Source: Propionibacteriaceae bacterium UBA4569
GTDB taxonomy: Bacteria; Actinomycetota; Actinomycetes; Propionibacteriales; Propionibacteriaceae
NCBI GenBank assembly: GCA_002387005.1
Contig: DGKN01000007.1
Coordinates: 1,184 to 9,451, forward strand
DNA: 8,268 nt
Direction: 5' to 3'
In this document: piece by piece, positions 1 through 6,110 of the stretch
Layout of the letters: each line of letters starts with the position of its first letter
Numbering within the stretch: the stretch's first letter is position 1
Notes under the pieces: model-generated
What the model was told of the DNA's origin: nothing
The model's database searches: none
The model's input: only the letters and a program-made list of their open reading frames with translations
Position numbers and translations under genes: made by a program

Positions 1-1032
1 GGTGACGATTGGAATGACCGCCAGGGCGCAGAGCAGCATGGTGGTCTTGCGTGCCAGGTTGGCGCTACGGCCGAGCTTCATCTGCTTGGAAGAACCCCAG
101 CCGCCCATCACCGAACCGATGTCGGCCAGGATATAGATGGCGATCAGCGGCGGACCGAAGGATTTCAGATTCAGGCCATAGGTCTTGCCGAGGAAGTCCG
201 GCAGCCAGAACAGGTAGAGCCACCAGATCGGATCGGTAAGGAACTTGCCCGCGGCGTAGGCCCAGGTCTCGCGAAAGGTCAGCAGCTTGAACCAGGAGAT
301 CTTGGTCTGGGTGGCCGGCGTCGCCGCCACCGGGGAGCCATCGTCCGCCTGGATGTAGGCCAGCTCTTCACGACTCACCTTGGGGTGTTCGTGAGGGCGA
401 CGATAGATCAGCAACCAGGCGATCAGCCACAGCGCGGTGACGATGCCGATGGAGATGAAGGCCGCACGCCAGCCCCAGGCCAAAGTGATGGCTGGCACCA
501 GCAAAGGTGTGATGATTGGCCCCATGGCGGTGCCGGCGTTGAACAGCCCGGTAGCCTGGGCGCGTTCCTTTTGCGGAAACCATTCCGACACCGCCTTGAG
601 GCTGGCCGGAAAGCTGCCGGACTCGCCGAAGCCGAGGGTGAAGCGCACCAGCACGAAGTGCGTGACGGTATGGGCAATGCCATGGCCGATGCTGGCGATG
701 GTCCAGATAGTGAAGGCCAGGGCGTAGCCGATGCGTACCCCGACCTTGTCGATGATGCGGCCAAAGGTCAGGAAGCCGATGGCATAGGCGCACTGGAACC
801 AGAACACGATCGTGGCGTAGTCGGTCTCCGTCCAGCCCAGGTCCGCCTGCAGCGTGGGCTTGAGGATGCCGATCATCTGGCGGTCGATGTAGTTGATACC
901 GATGGCGACGAACAGCAGGGCGCAGATCAGCCAGCGATAGCGCGTGAAGCAGGAGGTTTGCTGGGTAGCGGCGACGGGCGGGACCTGCGGCCGCGAGACG
1001 GACTCCGTCTCGGGAGTGACCTGGATAGTCAT
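1..1032 (-). CDS. MFS transporter, anion:cation symporter (ACS) family, sugar-acid type; 3' end outside window
   Basis: This is an inner-membrane secondary transporter. Its closest relatives by eye are the hexuronate/glucarate (ExuT/GudP-like) members of the ACS branch, which import sugar acids with protons. 344 residues are present and the frame is open at base 1; full-length members are about 430 residues, so roughly the last fifth is missing. Visible hallmarks are NYIDRQMIG in helix 1 (about residues 47-55), the MFS loop motif GRIIDKVGVRIG (91-102), GFGESGSFPA (134-143) followed by EWFP, and a charged central loop (about 210-250) between the two six-helix halves. The ATG at 1030-1032 is preceded by AGGAAG with 8-base spacing, which fixes the start. 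Codon use and sequence suggest Pseudomonas or a relative. The exact substrate cannot be read from the sequence. It is transcribed divergently from the PAS sensor; a functional link is only inferred. Confidence 0.9.
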   Translation of the reverse strand, partial: MTIQVTPETESVSRPQVPPVAATQQTSCFTRYRWLICALLFVAIGINYIDRQMIGILKPTLQADLGWTETDYATIVFWFQCAYAIGFLTFGRIIDKVGVRIGYALAFTIWTIASIGHGIAHTVTHFVLVRFTLGFGESGSFPASLKAVSEWFPQKERAQATGLFNAGTAMGPIITPLLVPAITLAWGWRAAFISIGIVTALWLIAWLLIYRRPHEHPKVSREELAYIQADDGSPVAATPATQTKISWFKLLTFRETWAYAAGKFLTDPIWWLYLFWLPDFLGKTYGLNLKSFGPPLIAIYILADIGSVMGGWGSSKQMKLGRSANLARKTTMLLCALAVIPIVT

Positions 1033-1336
1033 CGAATAGGCTTCCTGACTTGTTGTTATTGACCGGGGTGAACCGGGGTCGTTGGAAAGCTGTTACTAGA
1101 TATTCATATGACATCGTATGAGTGACTTCTCTAGGTGTCAATCCGCCCAAAGCAGAGTGGTCAGACATCTTTGTTAGGGCTAGGAGATCTGTAACGGTGA
1201 GCCCCAGGCAGCCAGCGCCGGGCGCGATATCAGCAGGGCGGCAATCCGTGACGTGGGTGGCACTTTTCCGCCTAAAGACATCTAATACGGACTTTGAAGC
1301 GAAGCCGTCGCCTCATCCTGGCCTGACGAGTCCACT
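1033..1336. other. Gene-free interval between divergent transporter and PAS sensor
   Basis: I see no convincing gene in these 304 bases; frames open here are shadows or short. The interval carries a direct repeat of ACCGGGGT (1062-1069 and 1072-1079, 10-base period) and the dyad at 1104-1121, both on the transporter side. It should contain the promoters of both flanking genes, but no clean -35/-10 pair stands out. The TAATAC at about 1282 is a possible -10 for the sensor without a good partner. Confidence 0.5.
1104..1121. promoter_or_regulatory. Dyad TCATA-N8-TATGA, possible operator of the transporter
   Basis: The sequence TCATATGACATCGTATGA has perfect 5-base arms around an 8-base centre, and its left part holds the palindrome TCATATGA. 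It lies about 70 bases upstream of the transporter start in AT-richer DNA, where a promoter would sit. ACS sugar-acid transporters are commonly controlled by GntR- or LysR-type regulators binding short dyads, so an operator is plausible. No regulator gene is visible here and I have not matched the motif to a named regulon. Confidence 0.35.
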
Positions 1337-2263
1337 GTGCCCCTCGCCGATATCCCTTCCCTGCTGGCGCGCATCGCCGAGCTGGAGCAGCACAATCAAC
1401 AGCTGCGCCATCAGCTCGACGACCAGGCCATACCGTCCGAGGGCGCCGCCACCCTGGCCAGCGAGCGTTATCAGTTTCTCTTCAACGCCATGGACGAAGG
1501 CTTCTGCATCATCGAGTTCCTCGATGGTCCCCATGGCCCCCTGAGCGATTACCTTCATGTCGAGGCCAATCCGGCCTATGCCGCCCATGCCGGCATTCCC
1601 AACGTGGTGGGCCAGAAGTTGCGCGACATGGTCGGCGACGAGGCCCAGGCCTGGCTCGACCGCTACGGCCACGTACTGCGGACGGGCGAATCCATCCGCT
1701 TCGAACAGGAGCTGGTGGCCACCGGGCGCTACCTGGACGTCACCGCCTTTCGCGTGGAGCCGGCCAGCCGCCGTCAGGTCGCGGTGCTGTTCCAGGACAT
1801 CACCCCACGCAAGCGCGCCGAAGCCGCCCTGCGCCAACTCAACGAGACCCTCGAAGAACGGGTGCAGGCCGCCCTGGCCGCCAACCGTATCCTGGCCAAC
1901 GTGGTGGACGGCGCCGCCGCCCTGATTCAGGTACTGGATTTCAATTTCCGCTGGCTGGCGATCAACGGCTCCGGCGCCGATGTCTTCGAACAGGTGATCG
2001 GGGTCCGCCCCCGTATCGGCGCCTCCTTCAGCGAAAGCCTCAGGCACCGTCCCGAATTGCGCGACGGCATCCTCGCCCACTGGCGCCGCGCCTTCGCCGG
2101 CGAGACCTTCAGCGAGATCATCGGGTACTACGTCGCCCGCTGCGCCAACGACAATCCCTACGACGACGACAAGTACGCGCCCTACTACTCCTACGTCCGT
2201 GAGCACGTCTTCGACGGACGAGAATTCGGCCCGGCGGCTGGCGAGGCGATCTCCTGCGGTTGA
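1337..2263 (+). CDS. PAS-domain sensor (histidine-kinase N-terminus), truncated at a chimeric junction and run into a foreign tail
   Basis: The open frame encodes 308 residues, but only about residues 1-260 form a coherent protein. Residues about 8-30 form a short coiled coil (LLARIAELEQHNQQLRHQL). A first PAS domain follows (about 42-155, ending in VLFQDITPRKRAE), then a coiled-coil linker (about 158-185) and a second PAS domain that starts at about residue 190 and breaks off after GETFSEI. Relatives continue there with the rest of the PAS fold and usually a histidine kinase, with or without a receiver domain. Here about 47 unrelated residues follow and then a stop. No HisKA or HATPase domain remains, so this product could not phosphorylate a partner. 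The GTG start at 1337 is the only reasonable one after the in-frame TGA at 1295, and its ribosome site is weak. The ligand of the PAS domains is unknown. Confidence 0.7.
   Translation: MPLADIPSLLARIAELEQHNQQLRHQLDDQAIPSEGAATLASERYQFLFNAMDEGFCIIEFLDGPHGPLSDYLHVEANPAYAAHAGIPNVVGQKLRDMVGDEAQAWLDRYGHVLRTGESIRFEQELVATGRYLDVTAFRVEPASRRQVAVLFQDITPRKRAEAALRQLNETLEERVQAALAANRILANVVDGAAALIQVLDFNFRWLAINGSGADVFEQVIGVRPRIGASFSESLRHRPELRDGILAHWRRAFAGETFSEIIGYYVARCANDNPYDDDKYAPYYSYVREHVFDGREFGPAAGEAISCG
2116..2119. other. Probable chimeric junction (within about 2110-2125) at a GATC
   Basis: Similarity to PAS sensors ends at GETFSEI, whose last codons cover a GATC at 2116-2119. Everything downstream is actinomycete-like and everything upstream is gammaproteobacterial-like. 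GATC is the cut site of Sau3AI/MboI/DpnII, used for libraries and proximity ligation, but the tetramer is common and may lie here by chance. The exact join could be several bases either side. Confidence 0.55.
2120..2263 (+). CDS. C-terminal tail of an unrecognised actinomycete protein, 5' part lost at the junction
   Basis: About 47 codons in the same frame as the sensor end at TGA 2261-2263. The codons nearly all end in C or G, so this looks like real coding DNA. The composition is unusual: seven tyrosines in the first 30 residues and an acidic run in NPYDDDKYAPYYSYV, followed by REHVFDGREFG. It is clearly not PAS or histidine-kinase sequence. I do not recognise the family. The stop lies 46 bases before the alcohol dehydrogenase start with no terminator between, so in its native genome this gene probably shared a transcript with that enzyme. 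Confidence 0.45.
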   Translation: MGYYVARCANDNPYDDDKYAPYYSYVREHVFDGREFGPAAGEAISCG

Positions 2264-2298
2264 ACCGCGCGCAAGAATGGCCGGGCCATCCCTTTCCT

Positions 2299-2304
2299 AG
2301 GAGG
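2299..2304 (+). promoter_or_regulatory. Strong Shine-Dalgarno site of the alcohol dehydrogenase
   Basis: A full AGGAGG lies 5 bases before the ATG at 2310. It fixes that start codon and predicts efficient translation. Confidence 0.8.
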
Positions 2305-2309
2305 ATCCC

Positions 2310-3359
2310 ATGCCTGAAGTCCTGGCCTACGCCACCGACGACAAGTCCTGCCAGTTCCACAAGACCACCATCACGCGCCGCGAGCCCGGACCCACGGAGG
2401 TCTTCTTCGAGGTCAAGTACGCGGGCATCTGCCACTCCGACATCCACACCGCCCGTGAGGAGTGGGGCCCTGCGCACTTCCCACTGGTACCCGGCCACGA
2501 GTTGGCCGGCATCGTCACGATGGTCGGCAGCGAGGTGACCAAGCACAAGGTAGGTGACAAGGTGGGCGTCGGTTGCTTCGTCGACTCATGCGGCGAGTGC
2601 GAGATGTGCCAGGCCGGCCGCGAGAACTTCTGTACCAGCCGCGAGAAGCCCACCGTGTGGACCTACGGCTCGATGGGCCGCGACGGCAAGTACACCGACG
2701 GCGGCTACTCCCAGGGCATCACCGTCGAGCAGGACTACGTGTGCCGCATCCCCGACGAGATCCCCTTCGAGAAGGCCGCGCCGTTGCTGTGCGCCGGCAT
2801 CACCACCTACTCCCCGCTGAAGCGCTGGGGCGCCGGCCCCGGCAAGAAGGTTGCCGTCGTCGGCATGGGTGGTCTGGGCCACATGGGCGTGCAGATCGCC
2901 GCGGCCATGGGTGCCGAGGTCAGCGTGATCTCACAAACGATGAGCAAGGAGGCGGACGGCAAGAAGTTCGGCGCCACCAACTACTACGCGATGAGCGAGG
3001 ACGGCATCCTCAAGAAGCTGCGTGGCAGCTTCGATCTCATCCTGTCGACCATCTCGGCGGAGAGTGACCTGGACGCCCTGCTGGGCACCCTGAGGGTGGA
3101 CGGAGTGCTTGTCGACGTCGGCCTGCCCGAACACCCGTCCACGTTCCGCTTCGGCAGCCTGATCGGCGGCAACAAGGCCATGGCCGGCTCGAACATCGGC
3201 GGCATCGCCGAGACCCAGGAGATGCTCGACTTCTGTGCCGAGCACGGCATCGCGCCGCAGGTGGAGATCATCTCGGGCGAGGAGATCACCGAGGCCTACG
3301 ACAAGGTCGTGGGCTCCAAGGTGCGCTACCGCTACGTGATCGACACGTCCACCTTCTGA
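2310..3359 (+). CDS. Zinc-dependent, probably NADP(H)-using alcohol dehydrogenase of the CAD/YahK group
   Basis: This is a cytosolic medium-chain dehydrogenase/reductase of 349 residues, the usual length. It should interconvert aldehydes and primary alcohols. Catalytic-zinc ligands are Cys41 and His63 (with Glu64, in GHE) and Cys161. The structural zinc site is Cys94, Cys97, Cys100 and Cys108. The Rossmann nucleotide loop is GMGGLGHMG (185-193). After the second strand comes Ser208 (VISQT) where NAD-specific enzymes carry an acid, which is typical of the NADPH-preferring cinnamyl-alcohol-dehydrogenase/YahK/mycobacterial AdhC group. The ATG at 2310 has a strong AGGAGG at 2299-2304. The physiological substrate is unknown; this group is broad, acting on aromatic and aliphatic aldehydes. 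The upstream gene fragment is close enough for co-transcription. Downstream it runs toward the convergent MarR gene. Confidence 0.93.
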   Translation: MPEVLAYATDDKSCQFHKTTITRREPGPTEVFFEVKYAGICHSDIHTAREEWGPAHFPLVPGHELAGIVTMVGSEVTKHKVGDKVGVGCFVDSCGECEMCQAGRENFCTSREKPTVWTYGSMGRDGKYTDGGYSQGITVEQDYVCRIPDEIPFEKAAPLLCAGITTYSPLKRWGAGPGKKVAVVGMGGLGHMGVQIAAAMGAEVSVISQTMSKEADGKKFGATNYYAMSEDGILKKLRGSFDLILSTISAESDLDALLGTLRVDGVLVDVGLPEHPSTFRFGSLIGGNKAMAGSNIGGIAETQEMLDFCAEHGIAPQVEIISGEEITEAYDKVVGSKVRYRYVIDTSTF

Positions 3360-3375
3360 TCCCCGAACCGCACGG

Positions 3376-3489
3376 CAAGCGCTCGGCTGGGTTCGCCCAG
3401 TCGAGCGTTCTGCGTGGTCGGCGGTTGAGGCGCTGGGCAACGAGGTCGGGGTCGTCAGGGCTGTGCAGCCCCACCTCGTCGACGACCAC
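3376..3489 (-). pseudogene. Remnant of an IS30-family transposase C-terminus
   Basis: In the minus frame read from 3489 the residues LHSPDDPDLVAQRLNRRP, then RRTLDWANPAERL, match the conserved end of IS30-family transposases, where (S)VHSPDDLD, AxxLNxRPRKTLDW and TPAERL are typical. Only about 33 residues of the normal 350-450 survive. The rest of the DDE catalytic domain upstream is gone: it has been replaced by the end of the MarR gene. On the other side the frame runs into the antisense of the alcohol dehydrogenase without its own stop. No terminal inverted repeat or target duplication is visible. It marks a past insertion between the dehydrogenase and the regulator that has since been almost entirely deleted. 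Confidence 0.72.
3381..3406. terminator. Hairpin with TTCG tetraloop downstream of the alcohol dehydrogenase
   Basis: The arms GCTCGGCTGGG (3381-3391) and CCCAGTCGAGC (3396-3406) pair over 11 positions with one G-U, closed by a TTCG tetraloop. It starts 21 bases after the dehydrogenase stop, the expected place for a terminator, but no clear U-run follows. The same bases, read on the minus strand, are the LDWANPAE codons of the IS30 remnant, so the hairpin is inherited transposase sequence. It may act in either direction between the convergent dehydrogenase and MarR genes. Confidence 0.6.
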
Positions 3490-3532
3490 GGACGTGCGAT
3501 CGCCGGGGTTCTTGTGGGGTTGTGCGTTGCGC

Positions 3533-4048
3533 TCAGCCGGCCTTGCGGCGCCCAGCTGGTTGGGTGCGACCGGCCGAGGAGTGGGCCAGTTCCTCGCGGT
3601 AGAGCTCGCAGGCGCGCTCGAGGCGCGCGATCACCCTCGACACGGTGGTCAGCTCGTCTGCTTCGAACTCCGCCAGGGCCACCTGGGACAGGCTGTCCAA
3701 CGGACTGACATAGCCCTGCGTCACCTCGCGACCATGGGCGGAACGCACCAACAGCACCTTGCGACGGTCGTTCGGGTCGCTCTGGCGCTCGACATGCCCC
3801 GACGCGACCAGACGCTCCACCAGATAGGTGACTGCACCCGAGGAGAGGCTCAGCTGCTGAGCCAGTTCGCCGGCAGTGAGCTGCAGACCAGACCGCTCGG
3901 CGGCGTCCATCATGCACAGTGCCCGGAAGTCGTTTCCGTAGAGCCCCTTGGCCTCGGCGTAGAGATGGGCGGCGCGGTCGAGATGACAGGCTAGTTCGCG
4001 CACTTGGGCTGCCAGCTGGGTGTCGAGTTCAAGGGTCTGGTTGGGCAC
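3533..4048 (-). CDS. MarR-family transcriptional regulator
   Basis: This is a 171-residue dimeric winged-helix DNA-binding protein, slightly longer than a typical MarR (about 140-160) because of a basic C-terminal tail (RTQPAGRRKAG). The helix-turn-helix covers about residues 55-85: TAGELAQQLSLS, then the recognition helix SSGAVTYLVERLVASG. The wing carries the family signature around 91-97 (DPNDRRK). The flanking N- and C-terminal helices form the dimer interface and ligand pocket. Start: a GTG at 4046-4048, with an in-frame TAG only three codons upstream excluding a longer product; no good Shine-Dalgarno is visible. The start codon lies inside an 18-base palindrome, which suggests autorepression. 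MarR proteins often sense phenolics or oxidants and control a neighbouring gene; here the neighbours are a convergent dehydrogenase and a co-oriented upstream mutarotase, so the target is uncertain. Confidence 0.88.
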   Translation of the reverse strand: MPNQTLELDTQLAAQVRELACHLDRAAHLYAEAKGLYGNDFRALCMMDAAERSGLQLTAGELAQQLSLSSGAVTYLVERLVASGHVERQSDPNDRRKVLLVRSAHGREVTQGYVSPLDSLSQVALAEFEADELTTVSRVIARLERACELYREELAHSSAGRTQPAGRRKAG

Positions 4049-4063
4049 TGGAGCACTCTAGTG
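4046..4063. promoter_or_regulatory. 18-bp palindrome overlapping the MarR start codon, candidate operator
   Basis: CACTGGAGCACTCTAGTG forms two 8-base half-sites (CACTAGAG and CTCCAGTG on the minus strand) around a 2-base centre, with one mismatch. It overlaps the GTG start codon. Size and symmetry suit a MarR dimer, and binding here would block translation initiation or a leaderless transcript start. No second copy was found near the other genes. Confidence 0.5.
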
Positions 4064-4109
4064 GCCGATGATGGCAGTCCGGCCCACCCCAACGCGCGTG
4101 GAGAAGGCA

Positions 4110-4142
4110 GAACCCAAAGACAAGCCCGAACCCAAGAACAAG
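4110..4142. repeat. Near-perfect 15-bp direct repeat, 18-bp period
   Basis: GAACCCAAAGACAAG (4110-4124) and GAACCCAAGAACAAG (4128-4142) agree at 13 of 15 positions. They lie between the mutarotase stop and the MarR start. The second copy can also pair with GGGTT just beyond it (AACCC, 8-base loop, GGGTT), a weak hairpin at the mutarotase 3' end. Its role is unknown; it may be a weak terminator or simple slippage. Confidence 0.5.
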
Positions 4143-4158
4143 GGTTTGGTGTGGGCAG

Positions 4159-5013
4159 TCATCCGACCCGGTAGGTCGCGACCATCGCGTGGCGTTCCCC
4201 CGGCTGGAGGGTGACCGCGTGCTCCTTCGCATTTGCGGTCTCGACGCAGCAGAACAGACGCGCCTGGTCAGCTCCGAGGTCTTGCATCGTGCCGGCCAGT
4301 TCGGGCCCGGGGTTCCACACGACCGTGGTCCTGGAGTTCTGCTTGCCGACGGTGATCGTCCGCTCGCCGTCGACCAGGACTGCTTGCGCGGTGGAGGAGT
4401 AGACGCGGTCCAGTTCGCCGTCGAAGGTGATCTCGCCGGTCTGGGTGCGCTGGGTGGGCTCCCCAACGGTGTCGAGGTAGTCGTCCCCGTCCAGGCCCTC
4501 GATGCGGACCTTCGAGATCTCGTCCACCGCCAGGTAGGTGTGCAGCGCCTCCTCGAACTCGACCGGCTCTGCGCCCGCTGTCACGACGAGTCGGACGACG
4601 AGTTCGGCGCCGAACTCCGCCTCAAGTCGAGCCACCACGTCAGTCGGGAAGCCATGCGTGTCGACGTCGGAGCCGGTGAGTTCGTAGGCGATGGTTGCGA
4701 CGCCGTCGGTGACGGACGCGTCGACCAGTCGCCAGTCGGCGGTGCGCGCGAAACCGTGCCGGACCGGTGCCTTCCCCTCCTTGCCGGAGTCGAACCAGGG
4801 CCAGCAGACGGGGATCCCGCCGCGGATCGCCTTGCCCGGGGTGAAGAGCGCGTGGTCGCTGGTGAACAAGACCTCGGACTGTCCGGACGGGGCCCAGCTC
4901 AGGATGTGCGCGCCCTGGTCGAGCACCAGGCCGGTGCAGGCCTCGGTCTCGATCAGGACTCCGGGCATGGGGTGAGTGGTCCGGCTGATGCCGGTGGGCA
5001 GGTCAACGCTCAT
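4159..5013 (-). CDS. D-hexose-6-phosphate mutarotase (glucose-6-phosphate 1-epimerase-like, YeaD family)
   Basis: This is a cytosolic aldose-1-epimerase-fold enzyme of 284 residues, the normal family length. It should interconvert alpha and beta anomers of glucose-6-phosphate or a related hexose phosphate. The signature KAIRGGIPVCWPWF (61-74) carries the arginine and aromatic residues of the sugar/phosphate site. HGFAR (His86), ALHTYL (His158) and CVETAN (Glu258) correspond to the conserved histidines and the catalytic glutamate. The ATG at 5011-5013 has GGGGAGGA 7 bases upstream, which selects this start although the frame stays open far upstream. It is divergent from the PIG-L gene, with about 190 bases between, and lies upstream of MarR on the same strand. 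With the GH13 glucosidase at the right edge it fits glucose handling, but the two are not in one operon. Confidence 0.9.
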   Translation of the reverse strand: MSVDLPTGISRTTHPMPGVLIETEACTGLVLDQGAHILSWAPSGQSEVLFTSDHALFTPGKAIRGGIPVCWPWFDSGKEGKAPVRHGFARTADWRLVDASVTDGVATIAYELTGSDVDTHGFPTDVVARLEAEFGAELVVRLVVTAGAEPVEFEEALHTYLAVDEISKVRIEGLDGDDYLDTVGEPTQRTQTGEITFDGELDRVYSSTAQAVLVDGERTITVGKQNSRTTVVWNPGPELAGTMQDLGADQARLFCCVETANAKEHAVTLQPGERHAMVATYRVG

Positions 5014-5131
5014 GCTCTGATCCTCCCCGATGGCGGGTCCAGCCGGAAGTGCGGTGGCCACAGGCGCATGGCCAGCGTGACCACCTGGGGGGAACACGAC
5101 GAAATCATCGGGCCGGACAACCGGTGACTCG

Positions 5132-5202
5132 ACGTTTCGGCGACGCACGGGCGTTTCGGCGAAGTGGGCGTTTCGGCGAAGTGGGCGTTTCAGCGATGGT
5201 GG
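5132..5202. repeat. Four tandem 17-19-bp repeats before the PIG-L gene, each with a TTCGnCGAA-type palindrome
   Basis: Copies lie at 5132-5150, 5151-5167, 5168-5184 and 5185-5202. The two central copies are identical (GCGTTTCGGCGAAGTGG); the outer ones are diverged. The core TTCGGCGAA is a palindrome around a central G in the two central copies, with TTCGGCGAC and TTCAGCGAT in the others. The array ends 4 bases before the ATG of the PIG-L gene and lies between divergent genes. It could be a multi-site operator or a slipped-strand expansion. Confidence 0.7.
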
Positions 5203-5206
5203 AACA

Positions 5207-6013
5207 ATGCTTGACGTGTCAACTCTTGTCTTCGTCCACGCCCATCCCGACGACGAGGCCACGCAGACCTCTGGGACCATGGCTCGTGCGGTCGCCGAGG
5301 GGCACCGTGTCGTCCTCGTCCTGTGCACCGATGGGTCACAGGGTGAAGTACCCGACGACCTGGCCGAGGGTGAGGACGTCGTGGCCCGTCGGCGCGCGGA
5401 GTCGGCGGAATCTGCGCGGGTGCTGGGCACCCATCGCGTCGCCTGGCTCGGCTACCGAGACTCCGGGATGACCGGTTGGGATGCCAACGAGCACAACGAT
5501 TCCTTCCACCTCGCCGACCTGGAGGAGGCCGCCCGGCGGCTGGCCGACATCCTGGACGAGGAGGACGCTGACGTCGTCAGTGGCTACGACTGGCACGGGA
5601 ACTACGGCCACCCTGACCACGTGAAGGTGCACCCGGTCACCTGGCGCGCGGCGGCCCTGGCCAAGCGTCGTCCGCGGGTGTTGGAGAGCACGATGAACCG
5701 GGACCTGATGCGGCGCGTCTACGAGCAGGCCAAGGCGGCCGGTAGCGACCTGCACTTCGACCCGGACGCCTTGGGTGACGACGGCAACCCGATTGGCACC
5801 CCCGAGGCGGAACTGCACTGGCGCGTCGACATCAGCGGTTACCTTGAGCAGAAGCGCCAGGCCCTGCTCTCGCACGCGTCCCAGGCCACCGACATCGGCG
5901 GCCTGACCGGCATGCCGGAGGATGCGTTCGCCACCGCGATGGGCCTGGAGCACTTCCGCGAGCACGGGCGTCCGAATGGCATGGTGCTGGGCTGGCCCTT
6001 CGGCGCCGCCTGA
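5207..6013 (+). CDS. PIG-L/LmbE-family zinc deacetylase (MshB/Mca relative)
   Basis: This 268-residue enzyme should remove an N-acyl group from an amino sugar or a related amide, using one zinc ion. The fold signature AHPDDE (12-17) gives His13, the base Asp15 and the zinc ligand Asp16. GHPDH (134-138) gives the other two histidines. The C-terminal KRQALLSHASQ (216-226) is also typical. In actinomycetes this family contains MshB (mycothiol synthesis) and Mca (mycothiol S-conjugate amidase). It is shorter than both (about 300 and 290 residues) and lacks clear subgroup marks, so the substrate is left open. The ATG at 5207 is chosen because the motif spacing fits; another ATG at 5196 is out of frame. 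The ribosome site is a modest GGTGG. The gene stands alone on its strand, divergent from the mutarotase and convergent with the PRPP synthetase. Confidence 0.88.
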   Translation: MLDVSTLVFVHAHPDDEATQTSGTMARAVAEGHRVVLVLCTDGSQGEVPDDLAEGEDVVARRRAESAESARVLGTHRVAWLGYRDSGMTGWDANEHNDSFHLADLEEAARRLADILDEEDADVVSGYDWHGNYGHPDHVKVHPVTWRAAALAKRRPRVLESTMNRDLMRRVYEQAKAAGSDLHFDPDALGDDGNPIGTPEAELHWRVDISGYLEQKRQALLSHASQATDIGGLTGMPEDAFATAMGLEHFREHGRPNGMVLGWPFGAA

Positions 6014-6043
6014 GCAGAACCTCTGAGCAGGCTCTCTGTCAAC

Positions 6044-6062
6044 GCCACCGGTACCGGCTGGC
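6044..6062. terminator. Hairpin around CCGGTACCGG after the PIG-L gene
   Basis: GCCA-CCGG-TA-CCGG-C-TGGC forms a self-complementary element around a perfect 10-base palindrome (6048-6057), with one bulged C. It begins about 30 bases after the stop of the PIG-L gene. No U-run follows, so termination is only possible. Confidence 0.35.
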
Positions 6063-6110
6063 CAGGCGCATTGATCCCGGAGCCTGTCGCGGGGACTCCG
6101 GCCAGTCGCA

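Noticed and set aside
368..1168. Long minus-strand frame offset within the transporter gene
   Set aside because: It is out of frame with the clear MFS protein and rich in His/Arg/Pro, as expected of a shadow frame in GC-rich DNA.
1323..1334. CTGACGAGTCC, resembling the core of a hammerhead ribozyme
   Set aside because: No GGACGAAAC-type partner strand or matching stems occur nearby; the string overlaps the start region of the PAS gene and is most likely chance.
2222..2227. GAATTC (EcoRI site) as the point where the two genomes were joined
   Set aside because: The PAS similarity already ends about 100 bases earlier, and one foreign coding frame with uniform codon use runs through this site to its stop at 2261-2263.
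2310..4048. Dehydrogenase and MarR read as a regulator-target pair
   Set aside because: They are convergent and separated by an IS30 remnant, and the palindrome at the MarR start was not found near the dehydrogenase, so there is no direct support.
4068..4214. A 48-codon plus-strand frame with a repeated EPKxK-type stretch (EPKDKPEPKNK)
   Set aside because: It overlaps the 3' end of the mutarotase in antisense, lacks a ribosome site and ends without any recognisable domain; the repeat is better explained as a DNA-level duplication.
5014..5430. N-terminal extension of the mutarotase frame upstream of 5013
   Set aside because: It is antisense to the PIG-L gene, has no family similarity, and the strong GGAGG site sits before the ATG at 5011-5013.
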